Below are positions 36,021 through 46,815 of a DNA stretch of 64,000 nucleotides, piece by piece. Numbering within the stretch: the stretch's first letter is position 1; every line of letters starts with the position of its first letter. The stretch comes from Limnanthes douglasii subsp. nivea. Taxonomy: Eukaryota; Streptophyta; Magnoliopsida; Brassicales; Limnanthaceae. The translations under genes were made by a program, and so were the position numbers. The notes under the pieces were generated by a model. It was given only the letters and a program-made list of their open reading frames with translations, did no database searches and was not told the origin of the DNA. The DNA is taken from the NCBI GenBank assembly GCA_036936605.1, contig JAUPFV010000002.1, forward strand, positions 217,861,046-217,925,045, read 5' to 3'.

Positions 36021-38600
36021 CTCATTGATATGCTCGACCTTGATCTTATTGATTTCTCGTATATTACAACTTCTTAGACGTTTTCAGTGGTTGCCACAAT
36101 TTATTTAAGTCACATGAACTTGAGGCCAATAAAGTTAGGGAATCGGGAATAGACCCCTCCAACACAAGAACGCCATCCTTATGAGCACAATTTTTTTACT
36201 CTCTGATACCTAAGACTAACGACACCACATTTTATATCTTCCTAATAGTATTTGGGATTTCTTACTTTTCAACATTAATTTTCCCTTCTCCACCCTCTTA
36301 CCATGGTACAACTTACCCTTCTCCATGATTTGGTGAAGAGCGTCGATCGACTAACAAAAAATGACAACGTTGGTAGGTGGCAAATAGACCCCAAGAGGCA
36401 AAGTGAGATTTGGGCCAAGGAGAGGAAGCCACTCGAAGCCAACATCAGGGTGATGCTTGGTTTCCCGAGGGACTTCTATATCGTAAATATGCTTGTGCTT
36501 GAGAAATTTGGAGGACGGCGAGACCTCGGGGGCGGAGGTTACGGTCCCTCAAAGTTAGCCAATGCCTTGGGAATGTCGAGTGGTCTTGCGCATAAGTTTT
36601 CTCAAAGGCTCGACACAGGGGTAAGTCGCTCTTAACATAACACTTAATGATATTATTAGGCTGATAAATATCCACAAAATGACATCATGGCTGGACTAGA
36701 TCAAAATTGTAGCCACCGGGTGTGGTGAACAAATTGAGAGAATATCATCTGTGAAATTCTTTCTTTCGAAGAACCTTGGCACATATAGTTTCAAAGGACA
36801 AAAATATAAATAAAAGATAAATGCGCACGAGGCTAACAACCCCCAATTCAATGCATACCATGCATATCAAAGAACAATGGAAGAAATCCACTAGAGGTGG
36901 ACGATCAAGGCCCACTCATGTAGAAGGAGGAACATATCGTATGCTTAAAATAAAATAATGAGGTAAATAGTGGGATAGAAGGAGAGACCCCTTGTAGGTC
37001 GTATAACACCAAACCAAAAATTACGATGTGTTACCCTTTAAGTTGTAGTTGGCTCGAAGAAAGTTTGGACCATGACAAGTAATTAGACGTAAATGGGTCA
37101 AACTAGAGGTGGAGGCCAAAACGAAAGTTTTGGTTGTAGAGGAACAAGGTCTCATAAGGACGGACGTAAAAAAGAATCCAACAAAGACTCAGACATCGTA
37201 TATTTATCTTCTTATGGATATTTTTATTCTAAAAGAGCTTGTCTATCATCGAATTGGTGAAGGAAGAAGTAAGGATACTATCAAGGTCCGAACCTAAGCC
37301 TCATTTATCAATAAAAAAAATGCTCTCTCTGATAGGGACATAACTGTAGAAATCCTCGGGATGATCATGATCTATTCTAGAGTGGGCTACCCGAAGTAAA
37401 AACTAGAACAACTAACATAATTATCGAAACCTCCCCTAACCTAATCGAAATTACCTCTCACATAGGGACCAACAAGGTTCGTGGCCACCTAGCTAAGCCC
37501 CAATGGGCGACTAGAAAGGCAATGTTGAACCAACTAAGTCCTCCATCGCTTGGTCGTCCAACATTGCATGACTATAGCCGATAAAATATGGTTGTTTAAT
37601 ATTGCATGAATAGAAAGGACATGGCCGTTTGGATAAGTCCCAACGTGCCTGATCACACAAAGTTGCGTAACCATGCATAATAACATTTAGGTCCACAGAG
37701 CTGGGCGGTCATGCACTATAACAGCTGGTCGTGCAACGCTATGCGAATAGGAGGGTCCTGACCTAATGGTTAGGTCCCCATAAATCCGGTCATGCATCCT
37801 TGAGCGACTGTGAGAAGAAGTACGGTCGCGCAACCAAGAAAGATTTCCTCTCATTGGCCAACTCTTGATTGTCCAAAGGTTCACACCAGTGACCCTTATC
37901 ACACGTAGCTACCATAAACTAGTATTTGTTTGTTCGTCGGCAAGTCTTCCCTTCCCCACCACCATCGTCGGTACATTATATACCATGTCTAAAAAAATAC
38001 ATAAATCATGTATGAAAATGTACAAATAAAGCATATGATATCGTACTACACAACAAACACATCGATGTACCCTCATTCTCATAAATCATATAAAAGGATA
38101 GAAAAGGGTGAACCAATGAGGAGATACTTACCTAGGACTTTCTCAAAGAAAGACTATTATAAGGAGTAAATGGCTCATTCGTACGATGGGCGAAAAACTC
38201 GAGTGAATAGGAAAAATAAATAGAAACAAACTGTAATCCATTCTACAAAATTACTAGAAGTGTTCTTTAGCCTCACCAAAAATCATACCCCTATCTGAAC
38301 TTATGTCTAGCCAAAGTACTGACTTATGGACATTAGACAAAATAAAGAGTTTGAAAGTTTCTAATAACAAATGTATAAAATATATTAACATAATAAAGAA
38401 ATCAATTATTGACAACGACAAGGTCATAATAACTATGGAAGAAGAGTTGGAAAAATATAGGCTAGACAAAACATTTGCACTGCTTTTATTACAAAAAAAC
38501 ATAAAGATAGAAGAATGACCTTCCAAAAATTGTACAAGATTAGATAAGATATAACATGTAGAAGAATCACATTATAAAAAAACACGCACTGTACAAGATA
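36021..38600. other. No recognised gene; possible retroelement debris
   Basis: An open stretch at 36303-36635 (110 codons) resembles no family I know. Between about 37,490 and 37,880 a loose phrase of the form (t)ggtcgtgcaac / ggtcatgcac / ttgcatgac recurs at irregular spacing. Base composition is less AT-rich than the neighbours from 36.3 to 37.9 kb, which suggests a different origin, perhaps an unidentified LTR element. Confidence 0.4.
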
Positions 38601-38940
38601 AAATGAAGATTAAAGTGAATACACAAGTTCAAGAAAATTTCCAGGATCCTACCTTTGCACATGTATCTCTTATTGTAAAAGATACAACTTATGTGCATGA
38701 TCCTACTGATATATATGTTTCTCAAGATGTGAAATATACAACCTTTGTGCACAATCCTCTTGATGTACAAGTTTTACGGCTATAAAAGATACAATTTGTG
38801 TGCATGATCTTCTTGATGTATAGGTCTCTAATTCTGTAAAAGACACAATTTAGGTCTAGGATCTTCGTGATTTAGAGTACCTTCCTCATGTACATGACCT
38901 TCTTACTATACATGAGCCACCTACTAGTCAAATTGGAAAT
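38600..38940 (+). repeat. Degenerate tandem repeat, period about 54-60 bp
   Basis: The phrase 'gtaaaagatacaa(c/t)tt.tgtgcatgatc(c/t)t(a/c)(c/t)tgat(g/a)ta' recurs near 38676, 38730, 38786 and 38838. In the first units the plus frame reads VKDTTYVHDP.D then VKYTTFVHNPLDV, an 18-20-residue repeat that breaks at a stop. It looks like a decayed protein-coding repeat. Confidence 0.55.
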
Positions 38941-39733
38941 ATTAATATATGGATATCATGGAAATAGATGTGATCTAGAGAGAAAAAATTCATAGCTAAA
39001 AATACATATGTGAATGCCAAGTAAGATGAGAAAGTATGTATTGGTTAGATTTTAGCTTCTTTTAAATTTTTGAAAACCTATGTATTGGTCAAATCTTGTA
39101 AAACACATTATCTCACTTCTAAATGAAATTTTCTTATGTGTTATTTGAAGATTCAAATAAATTTTAAAAAGTTTTTCTAATATTTTCTTCATCAATGATA
39201 TCAATTTTTATGTCCATAGTAAAGTTGGACAACCCAAAATATAAAATTGAGGTCATACCAACAAAATCATCATCACTACTTAATAAACAATTTTAAAAAC
39301 AATACCTTTATCTGAAATTACCTCTAACCAAATTATCTTATTTACTTAAAACATAATTAAGAATTCCTTAAAAGTATTAAAACCCACCAAGATCACATAT
39401 GATATTTCACCATTTAGTTCAAAAATACAAATTCTTAGACATTCTTTACCTGCATTTGACATTTCAAAAAATTACAATTCGCAATTAGCTATAAATTTTA
39501 CATATTGTGTTTCGCATTTCTCGCATTTTCGTTTCTGAATATTTCATATTTACTATTGTAGCGATCTTGTTTCTCATTATTTCATACTAAAAATCGTAAA
39601 TTTTTATATTAAAAAAAAACACCGCCAAACCACCTTCAATTATCATAAAATCATACTAAAATTAATTTTTTTACTTAATTCATCAATAATAAATTTATAA
39701 AACCACTTAATTCATCATTAATTAATTTATAAA
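38941..39733. other. AT-rich DNA, nothing recognised
   Basis: No gene or repeat recognised next to the Copia LTR. Confidence 0.45.
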
Positions 39734-39907
39734 TGTTAAACACAAAGAGAGAAGTAGCCGCAGGAAGCGGCTAGGGTTTTGTATTTATGAGGGAATGTTC
39801 CTTTTTGTATTGAACTGTTTTTATAATGCGAACCCAAGTAAGGCTCTCAATATATAGAGAACTTAGAGGCCTATACAAGGAAACTTAATACACTGAATAT
39901 TCTAACA
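39734..39907 (-). repeat. Short 3' LTR of a Copia element
   Basis: 174 bp, running on the minus strand from TGTTAGAATATTC to TTGTGTTTAACA. It directly follows a purine tract (cttgagggggagtg). Inside are a TATATA motif and an aaccctagccgc stretch. The left flank after the LTR is AT-rich. No matching right LTR is in place, because the element is 5'-truncated. Confidence 0.8.
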
Positions 39908-40351
39908 CTCCCCCTCAAGTTGTGTAGTGGGATCACCAATACCCAACTTGGATAAAACTGATTCGAATGTTCTTGCACCAACCGCTTTTGTCAGGATGTC
40001 TGCCAGTTGGTCTTCGGATCTAACAAACGGAAGTTCGACTGTCCTATTTTCAATCTTTTCTTTTATGAAGTGCCTATCTATTTCAACGTGCTTTGTTCTA
40101 TCGTGCTGTACCGGGTTCTCTAAAATCTTAATCGCAGCTTTATTATCGCACATTAACTGAGTTGGACACTTCAGAGGGGATCTGATTTCTTTCATTATCT
40201 TCTTTAACCAAAGTATCTCGGTAATCCCTTTAACGATTCCTCTAAATTCTGATTCAGCACTTGACAGTGATACTACTTTCTGTTTCTTACTCCTCCAAGT
40301 CACCAAGTTACCTCCAAGAATAGTAAGTAACCAGCAATTGATCTCATTCAT
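39902..40351 (-). pseudogene. Copia RNase H C-terminus, 5'-truncated element
   Basis: An open frame of 149 codons encodes the end of a Copia polyprotein. It shows GGNLVTWRSKKQ, VSLSSAESEFR, LWLKKIMKEI, CDNKAAIKI, HDRTKHVEIDRHFIKEKI, VRSEDQLADILTKAV and a LSKLGI tail that ends inside the LTR. No internal stop. Everything upstream (gag, protease, integrase, reverse transcriptase) is lost at about 40,351, so the copy is a fragment despite its good preservation. Confidence 0.88.
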
Positions 40352-40630
40352 TGTCTAGCAACTCTATCAACTTCTACCACCATCTCAACTATCTCCCACC
40401 CTATCTCAACTATCTCAGATCCTACTAACTTCTGCACACCCAACCAACCCTCTTAGCTTCTCACCATCAATCACCCATAAATCCTAACCCTAGCCTAGCC
40501 TAGCCACTATAAAAACGGTCTCCTCTTCATATTTCTTTTCAAATCTTGAAAAATAACAAACCCTAGCCACCTATTCGATTTCTATTCTAATATTGAAAAA
40601 CAACGACCGTTTTTCTCGAATTCGTCTAAG
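40352..40630 (+). promoter_or_regulatory. Orphan promoter-like segment
   Basis: TATAAAAA at 40508-40515 follows a CT-rich and 'cctagcctagcc' stretch. It is followed by leader-like CT-rich sequence with aaaccctagcc and a donor-like ctaag|gtaaaa near 40,630. No coding sequence follows, so it may be the remains of a gene or LTR promoter. Confidence 0.35.
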
Positions 40631-40668
40631 GTAAAAATCATCCGTCATCTAAAAAACCCCCTTAAAAA

Positions 40669-40820
40669 TGCACCTAATTCCGAGACGGATTCTCGGAATT
40701 AAGTGCATGTTTTTAATATAAAAAACACCTCATTCCGAGGTGCTGTCTCGGAATTAGGTATTTTCTTTTTTATATATAAAAAAAGCAAATCCATATCTTA
40801 TGTCTCGGAATTAGTTGTTT
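40669..40820. repeat. Two adjacent hairpins sharing an ATTCCGAGA / TCTCGGAAT motif
   Basis: Hairpin 1 (40669-40707) has 17-bp arms with one mismatch and a 5-nt loop. Hairpin 2 (about 40727-40759) has 13-bp arms with one mismatch. A third lone tctcggaatta arm occurs at about 40803-40813. The cores ATTCCGAG and CTCGGAAT are the same in each. Confidence 0.75.
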
Positions 40821-41237
40821 TCTCCTAAAACCTGCACAAATCGTGATTTTCGAAAATATGTTTTTTTAACACGTTTTTTTAAATTACATGAATGTAAAAC
40901 TAGAAAAACAAGATTAAATTACTTTGTTGGTTGATTGAGTGATGTTCTCTAGTATTAAATCTTCAGTTTTGATATGTTCTTCTTCTATGAGTAATCTTTA
41001 AAAAAATTGATTTTGTTTTTGTTTTTAGAGTTTAATTTTAGAAACTAAATCATATATGTTGATTGGATTTGGCTTAATTATGTGTTTGTTGATATAAATA
41101 TTTCATAATGGTTAATGATATCAAATTATAAATTAGAATGTAACATGAGGGCAATATAGTAAAAACAAATTATAATTTTTTTTTAATTTTAAATAATAAA
41201 AAAAATAAAAAATATGATGGAGGAAATAGGTTCACTC
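40821..41237. other. AT-rich DNA, nothing recognised
   Basis: No gene or repeat recognised between the hairpins and the TIR element. Confidence 0.45.
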
Positions 41238-42042
41238 TTAGACCACCCACATCAACGTGAATTTGATACAAGCTGCTAGAACAAGATGGATTGGGGTTCA
41301 AAAGATGAACCCCAATTCATCTTTCAAAGGCCCAATTGCAGCATGCCACTTGGCATGCTGCAGTTGTACTTTTTTTTTTTATAGAAAAATGTTTTTTAAA
41401 AGAAATGGTTAGTCAAAAAATTAAAAAAGTATACTATTATTTTTGATTTTTTGATATCTACGAGTAGAGACTTGGTTTGTTTGATTCCGACATCGAATTT
41501 TTTTGAATTTTTTATTTATTTAGTATTTTCAAAATGATTTTTGGAACATTTTTGTAAGTTCAAAAAATAAATAAATTATACCATGATTTATAATTTCTGA
41601 GACTTGGTTTGTTTGATTCGAAAATCAAACAAATTGATTTATTAATAGTTACTTGGTTTGTTTGATTCGAAAATCAAACACATTTTATTTTTAAATTAGA
41701 TGATTTAAATATACTATTTATTATGTATTATATTTTTAATTATTTTAATTTTATAGTTTTTATTTGTAAAGAAAATATATTATGCTAATTTACAAACATT
41801 ATTTATTTTAATATATATAATTTTAATGTAAATATATAGTAAATAATAAGAAAGATAAATAAAAATATATGGTAGGATATTGTATGATAAAATGACGTGG
41901 AAGAGAGAGAAATATGGCGGGGTATGCTGAAAGATGAAGTATGCACTGCTGCGTGGAGAATTTTTGCAGAATTATTTGGGAATTATGCTGATGTGGCGCG
42001 CTTTTGGGAGATGAAATATCCCCACCGCTATGGATGGTCTTA
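41238..42042. mobile_element. TIR element, about 0.8 kb, with repeated internal hairpins
   Basis: The left end TTAGACCACCCACATC and the reversed right end TAAGACCATCCATAGC are similar, and both lead into 'GTGAAT/GTGGGGATATTTCATC'-like sequence. The interior has the palindrome gcatgccacttggcatgc and three copies of acttggtttgtttgattc (about 41470, 41590, 41650). Two of these fold through cgaaaatcaaac. No transposase is encoded. Superfamily and TSD are not clear. Confidence 0.5.
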
Positions 42043-43837
42043 GTAAAATCATACAATTTGTAACTACCATCTATTTTTTGGTATTTTTATCTTTGATAGT
42101 AATTTTAAATAGAAAAAAGTTTATTTAAAATAAGTAAAACATATATTTTTATAGGAAAAATTATTTGTAAAAAAACTACTAAATAATGTTAAAGATGGAA
42201 GAGTTACAAGCTATGGCCCAATATTGAAGTTTGAACGGTTTGAATTTGTTTTTATTTTTTCAGAAAAAGAATCGCGCCTTAAACTACTAGAGATACTCCA
42301 AAATATTCACTTTTGTTATTTTGTAGGTTGACTAATTGAATTTAGGTAATGCATTATAACAAACTATTGGTAAGATTCTTTGTTTTTAAGGATTTTTTGT
42401 TTGGCGATTTTAGATCAGTCGAGTAATTATATAACATAGCTTCATTTTTTAGCTTTTCTAACCTAAAAAATTAATCGGTTCAATAAGGTTTACTTGGCTG
42501 GTAATAAATAAATATTTATCCATTTTGTCAATTTTTTTTTTATTTCCATCCATTCAAATTTTTATTTTGTATTTTTATTCCATCAAACTATAGGTTATTG
42601 ATGTTGAAATTTCTCTATTGAATTGAACCGTCACATATATTATCGATGTATCAGATTATCGTTAATATTAGTTCAATAAGATAATTATAAAAAAAAAAAT
42701 GAATGGACCAGTAGATAACATATGTATCATGGAAGTAAATATATAAATACCATCTTTAATTCTGAATCATGTGAAAGATTGGATTGGAAAATAAATAACT
42801 TAAACAAATGTTACAAAATAATACCGGATTATGGTCTTTAAAAGTGGAAATTTAATAAGGTTTAATCTTTATTAAATAATTGTCGGGAAGTTACATACAA
42901 TTAGAAAAGAACCGTCTCTTACTTTTATTATAAGAAATGAGTTTCTCGCTTTTTAAAAACCACGATATCAAATGTAGAGAGAAATACCTTTAAAGATAAC
43001 ATATTGATTTTTTTTTTTAGAATTAATCATTGGATTTTGGTTGTCATCTCTTAAAAGAATCATAAAAATAATTTGGATCAACTTCGAATAGAAATTCAAA
43101 GAATATTTACATCTTGTAAGTATTTTTCCAAATTATTATAGAATGATTTAACTTCATAGTTTTTAGAAAGTATTGACTTACTTTTCTGTTTTTAAAAATA
43201 AGTTTCAAAATTTTAATATGAATAGGTTCATAATAAATTTAACCCAATTTCATATCACCCAACCTTTGTTGCTTACAATAATGACACGAAATTGTGCTAA
43301 ACAAACTTTTAAAGCAAACTCTAAATTTTTTATGTGTTGAAATCGATGTGAACCTAATATTAAAAATATTAAATAGAATGCTTAATTAGGTTGGAATTTC
43401 AACTAACACCGACTTAGGAGGATATGGTTCTTTATAATAGGCTATTATTATGGTTCATTAAACATTGCATTCGAGATATAAGAAGTCTAAAACTTATGAG
43501 GATTAGAGGTGGCAAATAAGAACAAAAATCTGCATGATCATGATCATGTTCAGTTAAATAATATCATCAAACGTCACACCACAATATGTGGATGCCACTT
43601 ACACGCCAGTCCCTATACATTTAGGGGGTAGACAGTAGACCATGATCCACTAGTGAGATTTACTATTTATGCCGGTCTAACAAGTAAATATGTATGATAG
43701 GCAGTAGATACATGTCTGGTAAGTAATAAATTAGGCAGTTAAATTCATATAGGTTATCCTATTTTATACTATTTAAAGCAGTGTTTATTAAGTATTTTAT
43801 AATGTTATTTAAAAAATTAGTTTGAATGCGTTAATTG
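42043..43837. other. AT-rich intergenic DNA, no gene seen
   Basis: No protein similarity, RNA gene or transposon ends recognised on either strand. A tag 'tagaggtggcaaataag' near 43,505 resembles a hAT terminus, but I found no partner. Confidence 0.45.
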
Positions 43838-44330
43838 AATCGAATTTCAATATTTTAGATATGTATAATATAAACGAAATAATTATGTTATTTGTTGTAT
43901 TTTAATTTAAATATTTTATTATTTAAATCGAAATTCTATAACGAAAGCGTGTATATCATAAACAACATGATTCTAATATGATTTTGATATTGTTTGATTA
44001 TGTTTAGATATTTAACATATTTTATTTAATATTAGGTAGATATTATATAATATATACCTATTAGACATCTAATTGTATTTTGATTTTAAATTATTATATT
44101 ATTGAAAATATTTTTACGATTATAAAATTAATGATTTGATTGTCTTAACTAAATCGAAATTCTATATTCAAGACATGTATATCGTAAAGAAGATAATTGT
44201 AATATGATTTTGATATTGTTTGATTATATTTAGGTATTTAAGATATTTTATTTAATATTAATTAGATATTAAGTAATATATACATATTAGACATATAATT
44301 GTATTTTGATTTTAAATTATTAGGTAGTTC
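43838..44330. repeat. Direct repeat, period about 226 bp, about two copies plus a partial
   Basis: The block from aaatcgaaattctata (43925) through gtattttgattttaaatta is repeated from 44151. A shorter, more diverged relative starts near 43838. Both main copies contain gatattgtttgattat and a tattagacat phrase. Confidence 0.75.
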
Positions 44331-44585
44331 TTTAGATCTTTCAAGCTTTAAGTGTATATTTTTAGATGATTTAAATAGTTTATTATATTTTCGAAGTATT
44401 CAACATAAATTACTTGTAAATAACAAAATAAAAATTGAAAGAGAATTAATTAACATTTGATAAAATATATAAGCAAAACAAACAGTTCATTAATAATAAA
44501 AACCAAACAGAAAACATAGTTTTTCAATCAAATAAAAAAGAAAAACATAACAATGAAAATGCAAAATACAATCAATGTAAAAAAA

Positions 44586-46007
44586 CTAAGGAGCTTCGTC
44601 ATCGTTGTTCGAAGGTGGTAGACCTTGCAAATGCATGTTCTCCATCATTTGTCGCATGTACTCGGATTGTCTCGCTTGAGAGTTTGCAAATCGATCATTC
44701 CATTCATCTTGTCTATCATGCTACTGCACGTATTGACCATGCCACTCGTCGTATTCACCATGCCACTGGTGTAATTGACCAAGTTGCTCGTTCACCCCTC
44801 CCTGTAAGTTCGTATATTGACTATGCCACAACGTCTGCTGAGTATGCGCCCACTGGGCATACTGTCTCTGTTGCTCATGTGCCCACTCAACATATTCGCG
44901 GTCGGAACGTCCTTCTTGTCGCGGTAGTCTAGAAGAACCACCATGAGTAACTGGATCAACAAGCGACTGAATTTCTTTCTGAGGGTATCGAGGAGGTGGA
45001 TTTGGTGGGTTGGTAACACCGTTCACAACCCATATTTGATAATACAAGGGAAAATGACGACCCCATGCGTGCCATTTTGATATCTCCATCCTAACTATAT
45101 ATATCCTGCAATTTCAAAGAGTTTCTACCTATAACACTACTTGGTCTAACCATGATCTAAGTGTACATACTCACATCAATCCCTTTTGTAACAAGCAAAT
45201 GACTCAATATCATCCCATAAGGTAGTTTACCCCCCCCCCCCCTCCCAATTTTCATAGCCATATTTTGAATCATCAAACTAGCCAAATTAGTTTTCCCTCA
45301 TTTCGTACCATAAAAGCAGTTAAAAATGTTTGAATATAGGAAAGTTGCGAATCATTGTAACTAGGAGGAATAAATAAACTGCTGTCCAATAGCATCCAAA
45401 TTACCTCTTACGGCTCGGAGTTTACCGTTAATTTTTGGACGTTCAAACCACAACTTAGAAGCTCTACTGCTTCATCATAGGACATAGGACAATCATCACC
45501 CAACCCGAACGAGGATAAGAAATGAAAGGTAATGTTTCACCAGTATATAAAAAATAGATTTTCAAAATCAGTTTCAAAGAAATTATAGGGAACACCATCA
45601 ATTACACACCTCATTCCTAAACCTCTACCATGCGAATCATTCTCAATTAAACGTGCGGAGGAATAAAAGTTTCATACTAATTTGATAAACCATTCACACT
45701 TGAATCTAGCAATATGCATCCAACCTATGCCATTATTAGGTTTAATATGTCTATTTTTTTGTATACCTTCAACTTGGATCACTTCATCGTAATCCAAATA
45801 CATACCCGCGTAAAATTTGGTTACACCTCGTGGTGCTTGTGAATTACGGACGCAAACCTCCCCTTCGCCGTGCTGTTCGATTGTCTGGTTCTCTGATTCT
45901 TCCACCTCTTCATACCCCAAACTTCTATCGGCATTTGTTCTTCGTCTTGAGGATGATGAATCATCTCCTCCACTCTTCCGGGCCTGCTTTGATTTTCTCG
46001 AAGACAT
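44586..46007 (-). pseudogene. Plant transposon-associated protein with Trp/Gln-rich tail, broken
   Basis: A minus-strand coding region begins with ATG at 46007 (MSSRKSKQARK) and ends with TAG at 44586. The first 111 codons are open: a Ser/Arg-rich acidic leader, then FYAGMYLDYDEV and WMHIARFKCEWF. After a stop, broken frames continue (MRCVIDGVPYNF, CPMSYDEAV, SSLFIPPSYNDSQLSY, KLPYGMILSHLLV). The tail (45089-44721) is open, with WA.EQQRQYAQWA.TQQTLW and W.GEYDEW.GQY; the frame then runs past a TAG to a final PPSNNDDEAP. The architecture recalls the 'putative plant transposon protein' family. TATAAATA lies 111 bp upstream of the ATG. It is divergent from the hAT gene. Confidence 0.6.
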
Positions 46008-46117
46008 TATGATAAACTTGTAGGATTTTTTTGTGTTTGAAAAAGAAGAAGATAGAATATTACAGCTAATTTAGAGAGAGGTTGATGGTGTGAATGAAGA
46101 AAGGGGGGTGGGAGGTC

Positions 46118-46125
46118 TATTTATA
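46118..46125 (-). promoter_or_regulatory. TATA box for the minus-strand transposon gene
   Basis: TATAAATA on the minus strand (within CTATAAATAGA), 111 bp upstream of the ATG at 46007. Confidence 0.65.
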
Positions 46126-46164
46126 GTTTTTTTAATTTTTTTTATAAGTAGCCGTTATCGATTA

Positions 46165-46184
46165 CGTCATCGGTGACGTCATCG
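46165..46184. promoter_or_regulatory. TGACGTCA bZIP-type site in a doubled ACGTCATCGG motif
   Basis: Within attacgtcatcggtgacgtcatcgg the phrase acgtcatcgg occurs twice, 12 bp apart. The second contains the palindrome TGACGTCA, a classic plant bZIP core. It lies just left of the 21-bp array. Confidence 0.5.
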
Positions 46185-46188
46185 GTTA

Positions 46189-46356
46189 GGATATCCAAAT
46201 AGGTCGTCCGAATATCCGAATCCTGTCTCTGGATATCCGGACAAGGAGTCCGTATATCCGAATTTAGCTTCTGAATATCTGGATTTCGGGTCCGGATATC
46301 CGAATTGTCAATATGGATATCCGAATTTCAGGTCTGGATATCCGTTTTTTTAATTT
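46189..46356. repeat. Eight ATATCC-type motifs at exact 21-bp spacing
   Basis: Motifs of the form (g/c)(g/a/t)ATATC(c/t)(g/a)(g/a) start at 46189, 46210, 46231, 46252, 46273, 46294, 46315 and 46336. Every interval is 21 bp, about two helical turns, so all copies face the same side of the DNA. Units are otherwise diverged, while the GGATATCCGAA core is kept. The array lies between two outward-facing TATA boxes. Confidence 0.9.
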
Positions 46357-46372
46357 TTTAATGGGTCTCCCC

Positions 46373-46380
46373 TATAAATA
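46373..46380 (+). promoter_or_regulatory. TATA box for the hAT transposase gene
   Basis: TATAAATA on the plus strand (within CTATAAATAGA, the same 11-mer as the opposing box). It lies about 440 bp upstream of the ATG at 46816, which leaves room for a leader of about 400 nt. Confidence 0.65.
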
Positions 46381-46815
46381 GAGGATACCCCAAATCCAAA
46401 CTTAGCATCTCTCAAATCTACTCTACATCTATCTAAATCACTCTACTAGTTCTAGAAATTCTATAAAGCTCTACTTTCTTATTTTACATATTGTAGTTCT
46501 ACTTTCAGAGTAGTTCAATTTTTTTACTAATTGTTTTTATTTGATAAAAACACTTAAATAACATTATGATAACATTATACTAGCTCAATTAATAGCTTCA
46601 TATAATTTATCAAGTTATTTATTTACTGTAGTTGTTTAGATTAGTTGTTTTAAGTTTATTTTTATTTTGAATAAAAACTAAATTAGTCTAAATTTATTTA
46701 CGATGTTAGTTGTTATTAGTTGTTATTAGTCTAAATTTAGTTTTTATTAATTGTGATATTAGTTTCGATTAGTATTTTATTGCATATTTTTAAAAACATT
46801 GTTTTATGTTTTAAA

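Noticed and set aside
36303..36635. 110-codon open stretch as a gene
   Set aside because: No recognisable domain, no promoter or splice signals, and located between transposon remnants. Kept only as a note.
46189..46356. CRISPR or simple satellite reading of the 21-bp array
   Set aside because: No spacer structure, and only the core motif is kept while the rest of each unit varies. This fits binding sites better than a satellite.
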